This document shows positions 1 through 5,784 of a stretch of DNA of 9,438 nt, piece by piece. The translations under genes were made by a program, and so were the position numbers. The first letter of the stretch is position 1; each line of letters opens with the position of its first letter. The stretch covers positions 1 to 9,438 of the forward strand of contig WFOW01000067.1 of assembly GCA_015487895.1 (NCBI GenBank), written 5' to 3'. The notes under the pieces were generated by a model that had not been told where the DNA came from, did no database searches, and saw nothing but the letters and a program-made list of their open reading frames with translations. The stretch is from Gammaproteobacteria bacterium (GTDB taxonomy: Bacteria; Pseudomonadota; Gammaproteobacteria; S144-34).

Positions 1-150
1 GCCCTGCGGCGCGCCTCCTCGGCCTTGCGGCGCCGCTCGGCCTCGGCCCTGCGGCGGGCCTCCTCCGCCTTGCGCCGGCGCTCGGCCTCGGCCCGGCGCC
101 GCGCCGCCTCCTCGGCCCTGCGGCGGCGCTCGGCCTCGGCGCGGCGCTTC
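1..150 (-). repeat. 45-base tandem repeats inside tolA
   Basis: The left-edge part of tolA is built of 45-base units encoding 15-residue repeats (ARRRAEAERRRKAEE). There are two near-identical units plus the start of a third, and a more diverged unit (KRRAEAERRRRAEE) nearer position 150. One unit carries an extra alanine codon. Helix-repeat expansion is common in TolA. The array continues past the edge, so its full copy number is unknown. Confidence 0.8.
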
Positions 151-559
151 TCGGCGAGCGCCTTCAGCCTGCGCTCCTCGGCCTCGCGCGCCTTGCGCAG
201 GCGCTCCAGCCGCGCCTGCTCCTCGCGGCGCCGCTGCTCGAGCGCGGCGAGCTGCGCGCGCCGCTCACGCTCGGCCCGCTCCCGCTCGCGCCGCAGCCGC
301 TCGAGGCGGCGGCGCTCGGCCTCGGCCTTGCGCGCGAGCGCGCGGGCCTGCGCCTCGCGGCGGCGCTCGCGCTCGGCGAGGCGCTCGAGCTCGCGGCGCA
401 CCTCGGCCTCGCTCACCGCGCGCGCCTCGATCACCTCCGGCGCGCCGGCGAGCCGCGGCGTCTCGCCCCAGCGCAGGCTCACCACGAGCAGCGCCAGCAG
501 CGCCGCGTGCAGCAGCAGCGAGAGCGCGAGCGCCGCCGGCGTCCCGAGCCCGCCCGCCC

Positions 560-563
<4 letters not shown>
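1..563 (-). CDS. tolA: TolA, partial (N-terminal anchor and start of the long helix)
   Basis: TolA is the inner-membrane protein of the Tol-Pal system. It links the proton-driven TolQ-TolR motor to TolB/Pal at the outer membrane. I translated it by hand from an ATG at 563, which overlaps the tolR stop codon as ATGA. About 187 codons are present and the gene runs off the left edge. Residues ~10-28 form one membrane segment containing Ser15-x3-His19, the TolA motif known to contact TolQ/TolR. From residue ~55 onward the protein is almost only Glu, Ala, Arg, Lys and Leu, as expected for the periplasm-spanning helix. The last ~50 visible residues form near-perfect 15-residue repeats of the type ARRRAEAERRRKAEE. 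The C-terminal domain that contacts TolB and phage is outside the window. The identity rests on position, anchor motif and composition. Confidence 0.9.
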
Positions 564-982
<419 letters not shown>

Positions 983-987
983 CGCGC

Positions 988-1719
988 TCAGGCCTCCTCG
1001 CCCGCCGTGGCGCCGCGCGCCGCCGTCGCCCGGCCGGCGCCGCCGCGCCCGTGCGCCTCGCGCGCGAGCAGCGTCGAGAACTCCTCGAGGAAGGTGTCGT
1101 AGCGGTTGACGAGGCGCTCGACCTCGCTCGCGTAGCGGTTGTAGGCGATGACCGCGGGGATGGCCGCGAACAGGCCCATGGCCGTCGCCACCAGCGCCTC
1201 GGCGATGCCGGGCGCGACCAGCGCGAGCGTGGCCTGCTGGTGCATGGCTCCCAGCGCCCGGAAGCTGTTCATGATGCCCCAGACGGTGCCGAAAAGGCCG
1301 ACGTAGGGGCTGGTCGAGCCCACCGTGGCGAGAAAGGGCAGGTGCGTCTCGAGGGCGTCGACCTCGCGCGCGAGCACCACGCGCATCGCCCGGTGGGCCC
1401 CGTCCATCACGGCGCGCGGCTCGGCGCCCTGCCCGCGCAGGCGCGCGAACTCCCGGAAGCCGGCCTCGAAGATCCCGGCCATGCCGGTGTTCTCCGCCGC
1501 GCGCGTGGTGATCTGGCGGTAGAGCGCGCCGAGGTCGCCGCCGGACCAGAAGCGCTCCTCGAAGGCGTCGGCCTGGCGGCGCGCGGCCTTGAGCACGCTC
1601 CACTTGCGGATGATGACCGTCCAGGAGGCGACCGAGGCGAGCAGGAGCAGCGCCATGACGAGCTGCACCACGGGGCTCGCCCCGAGGACGAGCGAGAGGA
1701 TCGAGAGGTCAGCCTGCAC
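988..1719 (-). CDS. tolQ: TolQ, Tol-Pal motor subunit
   Basis: TolQ (243 aa) is a MotA/TolQ/ExbB-family inner-membrane channel protein, the pentameric stator of the Tol-Pal motor. Three membrane segments are visible: residues ~16-37, ~137-160 (containing the family signature ATVGSTSPYVGLFGTVWGIM) and ~170-196 (APGIAEALVATAMGLFAAIPA). The start is a GTG at 1719 with GGAG 7 bases before it. This start overlaps the end of ybgC by 11 bases, which suggests translational coupling. Length is close to E. coli TolQ (230 aa), with a slightly longer Ala/Gly/Arg-rich C-terminus. tolR follows after 5 bases. Confidence 0.95.
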   Translation of the reverse strand: MQADLSILSLVLGASPVVQLVMALLLLASVASWTVIIRKWSVLKAARRQADAFEERFWSGGDLGALYRQITTRAAENTGMAGIFEAGFREFARLRGQGAEPRAVMDGAHRAMRVVLAREVDALETHLPFLATVGSTSPYVGLFGTVWGIMNSFRALGAMHQQATLALVAPGIAEALVATAMGLFAAIPAVIAYNRYASEVERLVNRYDTFLEEFSTLLAREAHGRGGAGRATAARGATAGEEA

Positions 1720-2116
1720 CGTCCAGCTCCGCCATCACGCCCTCCGGGATGCGCCGCGGGCGCCCGCTCGCCGCGTCGAGGCAGGCGACCTCCACGCGCG
1801 CCTCGCACAGCGGCGCCTCGCCCTCGCGCCCCACCGCCTGATCGAGCAGCAGGCGCGCCGGGCGCACCTCGCGCAGGCGCGCGCTCACGGTGAGCTCGTC
1901 GTCGAGGCGCGCGGGGCGCCGGAAGTCGACCTCGATGCGCCGGACCACGAACAGCACGCCGAGGCGCTCGCGCAGGGCGCCCTGGTCGAAGCCGTGGCTG
2001 CGCAGCCACTCGGTGCGCGCGCGCTCCATGAAGCGCAGGTAGCTCGCGTGGTAGACGACACCGCCGGCGTCCGTGTCCTCGTAATAGACTCGCACCGGCC
2101 AGCGGAATTCCTTCAC
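1709..2116 (-). CDS. ybgC: YbgC, hotdog-fold acyl-CoA thioesterase of the tol operon
   Basis: This cytoplasmic 4-hydroxybenzoyl-CoA thioesterase-family protein hydrolyses acyl-CoA/acyl-ACP and is the usual first gene of tol-pal operons. The N-terminal motif VYYEDTDAGGVVYHASYLRF is nearly identical to the family signature, and Asp16 fits the catalytic aspartate. I chose the GTG at 2116, giving 135 aa (E. coli YbgC is 134). The open frame continues upstream, but that part lacks similarity and overlaps the neighbouring lipoprotein gene. No clear ribosome site is visible before the GTG, so the start is the least certain part. It overlaps tolQ and is very likely cotranscribed with it. Confidence 0.93.
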   Translation of the reverse strand: MKEFRWPVRVYYEDTDAGGVVYHASYLRFMERARTEWLRSHGFDQGALRERLGVLFVVRRIEVDFRRPARLDDELTVSARLREVRPARLLLDQAVGREGEAPLCEARVEVACLDAASGRPRRIPEGVMAELDGAG

Positions 2117-2164
2117 GGCGGGGTTGCGCGCGTCGCGGGCGGCGGCCGCCCGGCGGGTGCGCCC

Positions 2165-2193
2165 ATTCTGAAGAAGCGTGCCGGGTGCTGCAA
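2165..2193 (-). promoter_or_regulatory. Probable sigma-70 promoter of ybgC-tolQRA
   Basis: On the minus strand, TTGCAG (2188-2193) and CAGAAT (2165-2170) are separated by exactly 17 bases in the gap between the lipoprotein gene and ybgC. Transcription would start near 2158, about 42 bases before the ybgC GTG. The match is moderate (3/6 and 4/6 consensus positions) but stands out in very GC-rich sequence and is well placed for the tol operon. Confidence 0.45.
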
Positions 2194-2289
2194 CCGCGCA
2201 GGCGCCCGGCGCCGGGGCATGAGGCGCGGTGGCCGTCCGTGGCCCCGCCATCCCGTGCGACCGGAGCTGACGCCGGTCAGGCGCCGGCC

Positions 2290-2715
2290 TCACTGCTGCG
2301 ACGCGTCTCCCCCGGCGGGGGCCGAGGGCGCGTCCTGCGAGGGCGGCACGGGACGCTCCAGCGTGCCCGCGACCTGCGCACCGTCGCCGCCGGCCTGGCC
2401 CTGCGTCGCGGCGTCCCCGGCGGCGGCCGTCGCGGCCCCCTGCGCCGTGGTGCCGGCCGCCGCCATGTCCGCGCCGCCCGCGCTGCCAGCGTCCGCCGGC
2501 GCCGTCCCGCCCGCGGCCATGTCCTGGGTCGCGGTGCCCGCGGCCGTGCCCTCGGCCGGCTGGGCGGCCGCCGACGGCGACTGCGTGCCGGCATTCGAGC
2601 CCGGCGACTGCTGGCGCTCGCAGCCGGCGAGCCCCAGCCCCAGCGCCGCGGCCAGGGCCGCGCCCGTCCACAGCATGCGGCCGGTCCGCCGCTCCTCGGA
2701 TTTGACGTGCGTCAT
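2290..2715 (-). CDS. Small low-complexity lipoprotein of unknown function
   Basis: This 141-residue protein is not recognised as a known family. The ATG at 2715 is preceded by a strong GGAGGGGAG ribosome site. Residues ~14-31 form a lipoprotein signal peptide ending in the lipobox LAGC, with Cys32 as the lipidated residue. The mature part is almost entirely Ala, Gly, Thr, Gln, Ser and Asp and looks disordered, ending in a Pro/Gln-rich tail. No catalytic motif is visible. The open frame extends upstream of the ATG without export-signal features, so the internal start is preferred; Met14 is a less likely alternative. The gene is preceded by a sigma-54-like promoter and two dyads fitting GlrR sites, so it is inferred to be a GlrR target in the envelope. 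It appears transcribed separately from ybgC. Confidence 0.75.
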   Translation of the reverse strand: MTHVKSEERRTGRMLWTGAALAAALGLGLAGCERQQSPGSNAGTQSPSAAAQPAEGTAAGTATQDMAAGGTAPADAGSAGGADMAAAGTTAQGAATAAAGDAATQGQAGGDGAQVAGTLERPVPPSQDAPSAPAGGDASQQ

Positions 2716-2773
2716 CGTTCTGCTCCCCTCCGGTGCGCGCAAGCGCGCGGTCGTCGTGTCATGTGGCAAGCCT

Positions 2774-2795
2774 GCGGGCCGCGCGTGCGGCCCGC
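2774..2795 (-). other. Nine-bp perfect hairpin in the predicted leader of the lipoprotein gene
   Basis: GCGGGCCGC and GCGGCCCGC pair perfectly around a 4-base loop (2783-2786). The hairpin starts almost at the transcription start predicted from the sigma-54 promoter (~2793), so it would cap the 5' end of the mRNA. It may stabilise the transcript. It lies about 60 bases upstream of the ATG, too far to mask the ribosome site directly. Confidence 0.5.
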
Positions 2796-2803
2796 CCCGC
2801 GAC

Positions 2804-2819
2804 AGCAAGAGCGATGCCA
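2804..2819 (-). promoter_or_regulatory. Candidate sigma-54 (-24/-12) promoter of the lipoprotein gene
   Basis: The minus strand reads TGGCATCGCTCTTGCT. Against the sigma-54 consensus TGGCACG-N4-TTGCW it keeps TGGCA and TTGCT with correct GG-to-GC spacing and differs at two less conserved positions. The predicted start is near 2793, about 78 bases before the lipoprotein ATG. Sigma-54 promoters need an activator such as GlrR, which is encoded just upstream, and GlrR-like dyads lie at 2906-2923 and 2973-2990. Confidence 0.6.
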
Positions 2820-2905
2820 GGATCGCCCCCGCCTCCCGCCGTCAGCGGCTTGCCTCCCTTCCGGTCCGCGGCACGGCCCCCCGCGAGCCGTCCGGCGGCG
2901 GTTTC

Positions 2906-2923
2906 TGTCGCCTTTAGGCGACG
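2906..2923. promoter_or_regulatory. Candidate GlrR binding site, proximal, lipoprotein promoter
   Basis: TGTC-GCCTTTAGGC-GACG differs in one position from TGTC-N10-GACA, reported for GlrR upstream of glmY in Enterobacteriaceae. The inner bases extend it into a near-perfect palindrome (GTCGCC TTTA GGCGAC). Its centre lies 95.5 bases beyond the upstream edge of the -24 element, about -121 from the predicted start, a normal distance for a sigma-54 activator site. Confidence 0.5.
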
Positions 2924-2972
2924 ATCACGTGGGTGAGAACTCGCAATACGATGATACTCCTAGAAATTTATC

Positions 2973-2990
2973 TGTCTCCGTTTAGAGACA
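2973..2990. promoter_or_regulatory. Candidate GlrR binding site, distal, lipoprotein promoter
   Basis: TGTC-TCCGTTTAGA-GACA is a perfect TGTC-N10-GACA and sits inside a longer palindrome CTGTCTC/GAGACAG (2972-2991). Its centre is 67 bases upstream of the proximal site, or about -188 from the predicted start. Caution: its right half touches an array of ACAGTAG repeats beginning at 2988, so part of the match could come from the repeat. Confidence 0.45.
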
Positions 2991-3007
2991 GTAGAACAGT
3001 AGACAGT

Positions 3008-3104
3008 AGACGGGTGACGGGAGACGGGTACGGCGTACCGGCCACTGTAAACCGCAACCCGCAACCTGCAACCCGCCTTGCGGGAGCGGCATCCTGCCGC
3101 GACC
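3008..3104. repeat. Compound intergenic repeat, copy 1
   Basis: The unit consists of three heptamers (AGACGGG, TGACGGG, AGACGGG; 3008-3028), a short linker with TACGGCGTACC, then four heptamers (TAAACCG, CAACCCG, CAACCTG, CAACCCG; 3048-3075), then a REP-like palindrome. The whole unit recurs 118 bases later. Confidence 0.8.
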
Positions 3105-3113
3105 GCTTCGCGG
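3072..3113. repeat. REP-like palindrome cluster 1
   Basis: Three small hairpins lie end to end: CCCGC-CTT-GCGGG (3072-3084), GCGGCA-TCC-TGCCGC (3086-3100) and CCGC-TTC-GCGG (3103-3113). The central one has the GGGAGCGGC...GCCGCGACC layout seen in REP elements of several gammaproteobacteria. Confidence 0.6.
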
Positions 3114-3125
3114 GAGTGCACGGGG

Positions 3126-3223
3126 AGACGGGTGACGGGAGACGGGGTACGGTGTACAGACCACTGTAAACCGCAGCCTGCAACCTGTAAGCCGGCCTGT
3201 GGGAGCAGCATCTCGCTGCGACC
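3126..3223. repeat. Compound intergenic repeat, copy 2
   Basis: This repeats copy 1 in the same order: AGACGGG, TGACGGG, AGACGGG (3126-3146), a linker with GGTGTAC, then TAAACCG, CAGCCTG, CAACCTG, TAAGCCG (3167-3194), then a REP-like palindrome. The first heptamer block is identical to copy 1, while the second block and the palindrome have diverged. Confidence 0.8.
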
Positions 3224-3226
3224 ACA
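3198..3226. repeat. REP-like palindrome 2
   Basis: TGTGG and CCACA (3198-3202, 3222-3226) enclose an inner GCAGC-ATCTC-GCTGC hairpin (3205-3219). It has the same GGGAGC...GCGACC layout as the palindrome in copy 1, with compensating changes in the stem. Confidence 0.6.
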
Positions 3227-3240
3227 AAGCCTGAGGAATC

Positions 3241-3262
3241 GCGGCTAGAAGCCGCTTCCACA
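3241..3262. repeat. REP-like palindrome 3, inverted orientation
   Basis: GCGGCT-AGA-AGCCGC (3241-3255) is followed by TTCCACA. Read on the minus strand this gives TGTGGAAGCGGCTTCTAGCC, the same type as the two preceding elements in opposite orientation. Facing REP pairs are typical of REP clusters. Confidence 0.6.
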
Positions 3263-3327
3263 TTCAGAGGGCGCACCAGCCCTCGCCTCCCGACTCCCGC
3301 CTCCCGAACCTCCCGCCGCAGGCGGGC

Positions 3328-3353
3328 AAAAAGAGGGCCCCTTGCGGGGCCCT
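3328..3353 (-). terminator. Intrinsic terminator of the EF-hand gene
   Basis: On the minus strand, a perfect 8-bp stem (AGGGCCCC / GGGGCCCT, 4-base loop GCAA) is followed by C and five T residues. It lies about 60 bases after the EF-hand stop codon. A second hairpin, CCCGCC-GCA-GGCGGG, abuts it at 3312-3326. Confidence 0.88.
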
Positions 3354-3412
3354 GGGGGGATGCCCCGTGGCCCGACGGGTCCACGGGACGGGGGAGAACG
3401 ACAGGAAGCGGC

Positions 3413-3676
3413 TCAGCGCCCCTCGCTCGGCGCGGGGGCACGCTCCATGGTCGAGGCCGTGAGGCCCTCGTACTCCTTCCGGTCCAGCCGGCCGTCCTTG
3501 TTGCGGTCGGCCTGCTCGAAGCGGGCCGCGAGGCCCTCGACCGCCTTGGCCTCCTCGGCCGAGATGTAGCCGTCGGCGTTGGCGTCGATCGCCTTGAACG
3601 GCGCCATGGTCGTGGTGGCGGCGATCGCCGTCCCGGCGGCCACGGCGCACAGGGCTGCGAGAATCGACCTTGTCAC
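3413..3676 (-). CDS. Small exported EF-hand calcium-binding protein
   Basis: This 87-residue protein has a Sec signal peptide (residues 1 to ~20, LAALCAVAAGTAIAA core) followed by two EF-hand loops. Loop 1, DANADGYISAEE (31-42), and loop 2, DRNKDGRLDRKE (57-68), each have acidic/Asn residues at positions 1, 3 and 5, Gly at 6, a hydrophobic residue at 8 and Glu at 12. It should therefore bind calcium in the periplasm. The start is a GTG at 3676 with AAGGAG upstream; the frame extends further, but that part lies in the likely leader. The gene follows glrR after 196 bases, has its own sigma-54-like promoter and GlrR-like site, and ends in a strong terminator. The biological role is unknown; calcium sensing or buffering linked to the Glr system is inference. 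Confidence 0.85.
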   Translation of the reverse strand: MTRSILAALCAVAAGTAIAATTTMAPFKAIDANADGYISAEEAKAVEGLAARFEQADRNKDGRLDRKEYEGLTASTMERAPAPSEGR

Positions 3677-3748
3677 GGCGTGCTCTCCTTTTCCGCTTTC
3701 ACTCCTCAGGCTCCGCGCGCCGCCCGGTGGCGGCGGCACCCCGGAGCT

Positions 3749-3764
3749 AGCATCCGCCGTGCCA
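3749..3764 (-). promoter_or_regulatory. Candidate sigma-54 (-24/-12) promoter of the EF-hand gene
   Basis: The minus strand reads TGGCACGGCGGATGCT, matching the sigma-54 consensus TGGCACG-N4-TTGCW everywhere except the first T of TTGC. The -24 half is perfect. Predicted transcription starts near 3739, about 63 bases before the GTG. A GlrR-like dyad lies upstream at 3851-3868, at the same distance as at the lipoprotein promoter. Confidence 0.65.
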
Positions 3765-3816
3765 GCAGGCTCCGCGGCCTTGCGGGACGCGGGCTTGCGC
3801 GCGCCGCCGGGCCGCC

Positions 3817-3845
3817 GGGCCGGTCCGGCGGCGCCGGACGGGCCC
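3817..3845 (-). terminator. Stable GC hairpin after glrR, possible terminator or attenuator
   Basis: GTCCGGC and GCCGGAC pair around a 3-base loop, extended by GGGCC/GGCCC across one mismatch. It sits 28 bases downstream of the glrR stop and upstream of the EF-hand promoter. There is no T tract, so it is not a classical intrinsic terminator. It could slow polymerase or protect the 3' end of the glr mRNA. Confidence 0.35.
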
Positions 3846-3850
3846 GGATG

Positions 3851-3868
3851 CGTCGCCGCGCGCCGACA
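3851..3868. promoter_or_regulatory. Candidate GlrR binding site upstream of the EF-hand gene
   Basis: On the minus strand TGTC-GGCGCGCGGC-GACG matches TGTC-N10-GACA with one substitution, the same variant (GACG) as the proximal site of the lipoprotein gene. It begins 4 bases after the glrR stop. Its centre is 95.5 bases beyond the -24 element edge, identical to the other promoter. The inner bases are very GC-rich, so alone it would be weak evidence. Confidence 0.45.
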
Positions 3869-3872
3869 GCGC

Positions 3873-5240
3873 TCAGGCGCGCGCGCGCCCGTCGCCCTGC
3901 TTGAAGCGCGCCGGGTCGAGACCGCAGCGGCGCAGCAGCTTGTAGAACTCGGTGCGGTTGCGCCCGGCGATCCGCGCGGCCTGGCTGACGTTGCCGCGCG
4001 TCATGCGCAGCACCTGCGCCAGATAGCCGCGCTCGAACTCGCGCCGCGCCTCGGCGAAGGAGGGGATGGAGCGCGGGGCCTCGCGCAGCGCCTCGCGCAC
4101 CAGGCTCTCGGGCACGATGGGGCCGGTCGAGAGCGTCACCACCTGCTCGACCACGTTGTAGAGCTGGCGCACGTTGCCCGGCCAGGAGGCGGCCGTCAGC
4201 AGCGCCAGCGCCTCGGGGGCGAAGTCGCGCACGTGCCGGCCGTAGCGCGTGGCGACCTGGCACAGGAAGTGGCGCGCGAGCAGGGGGATGTCCTCGCGGC
4301 GGTCGGCGAGCCGCGGCAGCTCGAGCGTCACCACGTTGATGCGGTAGTAGAGGTCCTCGCGGAAGCGGCCCGCGGCGATCTCGGCATCGAGGTCGCGGTG
4401 CGTGGCCGAGAGGATGCGCACGTCCACCGGCACGGCCTCGACCGAGCCCACGGGGCGCACCCTGCGCTCCTGCAGCACGCGCAGGAGCTTGACCTGGAGG
4501 GCGAGCGGCATGTCGCCGATCTCGTCGAGGAAGACGGTGCCGCCGTTCGCGGCCTGGAACAGCCCCTCGTGGTCGTGCGTCGCGCCGGTGAAGGCGCCCT
4601 TGCGGTGGCCGAAGAGCTCGGACTCGAGCAGGGTCTCCGGGATGGCGCCGCAGTTGACGGCGACGAAGGGGCGCGCGGCGCGCGAGCTCGCGCGGTGGAT
4701 GGCGCGCGCGAGCAGCTCCTTGCCGGTGCCGCTCTCGCCGCGGATCAGCACGCTCGCCTCGCTCCGGGCGACGAGGCGCGCGCGGCGCAGGACCTCCTCC
4801 ATGGCGGGGCTCGCGGTGACGATGCCCTCGCGCCAGCCGCCGTCCCCGCCGTCCTTCCCTTCCGCGGGCGCGGCGCCGAGGCCGACGGCGCGCTCGACCT
4901 CGCGCAGCAGCTCGGCGCTGTCGAAGGGCTTGGTGAGGAAGCCGAAGACGCCGCGGCGCGTGGCCTCGACCGCCTCCGGGATGGAGCCGTGGGCGGTGAG
5001 GATGATGACGGGCAGCGTCGCATCGCGCGCGCGCACGGCCTCGAACAGGCGCATCCCGTCCATGCCCTCCATGCGCAGGTCGGTGATGATGAGGTCCGGG
5101 CGGTCGCTGGCGAGCCAGCCGAGGGCGGCCTCGCCGCTCTCGGCGGTGGCGACCTCGTAGCCGGCCGCCTCGAGCCGCAGGGCCAGCAGGCGCAGCAGGT
5201 CCCGGTCGTCGTCAACGAGAAGGACGCGTCCGCGTGCCAT
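3873..5240 (-). CDS. glrR: GlrR (QseF), sigma-54-dependent response regulator
   Basis: GlrR (455 aa) is the response regulator partnered with GlrK; when phosphorylated it activates sigma-54 promoters, notably glmY in E. coli. The receiver domain spans residues ~5-118, with acidic D10-D12, phospho-acceptor Asp54 in ITDLRMEGMDG, and Lys104. The AAA+ domain (~140-370) has Walker A GESGTGKE (168-175), the sigma-54 contact loop GAFTGA (215-220) and Walker B VFLDEI (236-241). The C-terminal Fis-type helix-turn-helix includes GNVSQAARIAGRNRTEFYKL. TAHGSIPEAVEATRRGVFGF and the HTH follow E. coli GlrR almost residue by residue, which separates it from NtrC and other relatives. The ATG at 5240 has GGAGGAGAGG before it and overlaps qseG by 29 bases. 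The open frame far upstream is a shadow of glrK/qseG. Confidence 0.95.
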   Translation of the reverse strand: MARGRVLLVDDDRDLLRLLALRLEAAGYEVATAESGEAALGWLASDRPDLIITDLRMEGMDGMRLFEAVRARDATLPVIILTAHGSIPEAVEATRRGVFGFLTKPFDSAELLREVERAVGLGAAPAEGKDGGDGGWREGIVTASPAMEEVLRRARLVARSEASVLIRGESGTGKELLARAIHRASSRAARPFVAVNCGAIPETLLESELFGHRKGAFTGATHDHEGLFQAANGGTVFLDEIGDMPLALQVKLLRVLQERRVRPVGSVEAVPVDVRILSATHRDLDAEIAAGRFREDLYYRINVVTLELPRLADRREDIPLLARHFLCQVATRYGRHVRDFAPEALALLTAASWPGNVRQLYNVVEQVVTLSTGPIVPESLVREALREAPRSIPSFAEARREFERGYLAQVLRMTRGNVSQAARIAGRNRTEFYKLLRRCGLDPARFKQGDGRARA

Positions 5241-5784
5241 CGCCTCTCCTCCCCTTTCCCGCGGCGCGGCCGCGCTCGCGGATGCTGCGTTCGATGTCCT
5301 TGAGGGCCTCGAGCTGGCGCTCGAGCGTGGCGTTGCGCGCCTCGGCGGCGGCGAGGTCCGCGCGGGCGCGCGCGGCCTCGAGCCGCGCGTCGGCGAGGCG
5401 CGCGAGCGCGGCGGCCACCAGCCGCACGGCCGCGCCGTCGCCGTCGTCCGGCGGGCCGAGGCAGGGGGCGAGCACGGCCCGCGCACGGCCCGCGCCGTCG
5501 GCGTCCGCGCCCTCGAGCGCCAGCGCGGCGAGCCGCACGCGCGCCGGCGCGCAGCGGCCGGGCTCGAGCGCGGCCTCCAGGCGCCGGGCCTCGCGGGCGC
5601 GCGCGTCCGGGCCGAGCGCGCGGGCGGTCTCGAGCCAGGCGAGGAGCGCGAGCGCCTGCCGCTCCTCCCCTGCCCCGGCGGGCGGCGCGCCGCCTGCGGC
5701 GGCGGCCGACGGGCGCTGGGGCGCGGGCGCGCAGCCGGCGAGCGCGGCGGCGAGCGCGAGCGCCGCGAGCCGCTCAGCCCGCAC
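5212..5784 (-). CDS. qseG: QseG/YfhG-type lipoprotein of the Glr system
   Basis: This 190-residue lipoprotein corresponds to QseG (YfhG), the outer-membrane lipoprotein encoded between glrK and glrR in enterobacteria, where it is reported to bind and stimulate the kinase. The start is a GTG at 5784 preceded by GGGGGAGG, overlapping the end of glrK by 11 bases. Residues 5-17 form a lipoprotein signal ending in LAGC with Cys18. The middle is Ala/Arg-rich. The C-terminal third is a predicted coiled coil ending in LERQLEALKDIERSIRER, a segment typical of this family. A short basic tail (GKGRRGDGTRTRPSR) follows, encoded in the overlap with glrR. Overall similarity is low, so the identification relies on position, lipobox and the C-terminal motif. 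E. coli QseG is longer (~237 aa). Confidence 0.8.
   Translation of the reverse strand: MRAERLAALALAAALAGCAPAPQRPSAAAAGGAPPAGAGEERQALALLAWLETARALGPDARAREARRLEAALEPGRCAPARVRLAALALEGADADGAGRARAVLAPCLGPPDDGDGAAVRLVAAALARLADARLEAARARADLAAAEARNATLERQLEALKDIERSIRERGRAAGKGRRGDGTRTRPSR

Larger units (their letters stand above)
2924..3327. other. Intergenic stretch without genes, filled with repeats
   Basis: No credible coding sequence lies between the 5' side of the lipoprotein gene and the EF-hand gene terminator. The part from about 2940 to 3010 is clearly more AT-rich than the rest of the window. It holds the distal GlrR-like dyad and three ACAGTAG heptamers (2988-2994, 2996-3002, 3003-3009). From 3008 to 3255 it is built of heptamer arrays and REP-like palindromes. 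The remaining 3256-3311 is pyrimidine-rich with no structure I recognise. Short open frames here have repeat composition and no ribosome sites. Confidence 0.7.

Noticed and set aside
2259..2278. Hairpin GACCGG/CCGGTC just after the lipoprotein gene as an intrinsic terminator
   Set aside because: Short stem, 8-base loop and no T tract; too weak to call.
2988..3255. CRISPR array
   Set aside because: The repeats are tandem heptamers and two 97-98-base units without regular unique spacers.
2774..3255. GlmY-like small RNA gene under GlrR control
   Set aside because: The sigma-54-like promoter leads into a leader with a strong ribosome site and an ATG; I see no GlmY-like structure or terminator before the coding sequence.
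2960..3263. Several short minus-strand frames over 2960-3263 that resemble each other
   Set aside because: Their similarity is caused by the heptamer/REP repeats; no ribosome site or plausible protein is seen.
3579..5303. Plus-strand 574-codon open frame antisense to glrR
   Set aside because: Same GC effect: no domain, no ribosome site, and it is the mirror of a clear GlrR coding sequence.
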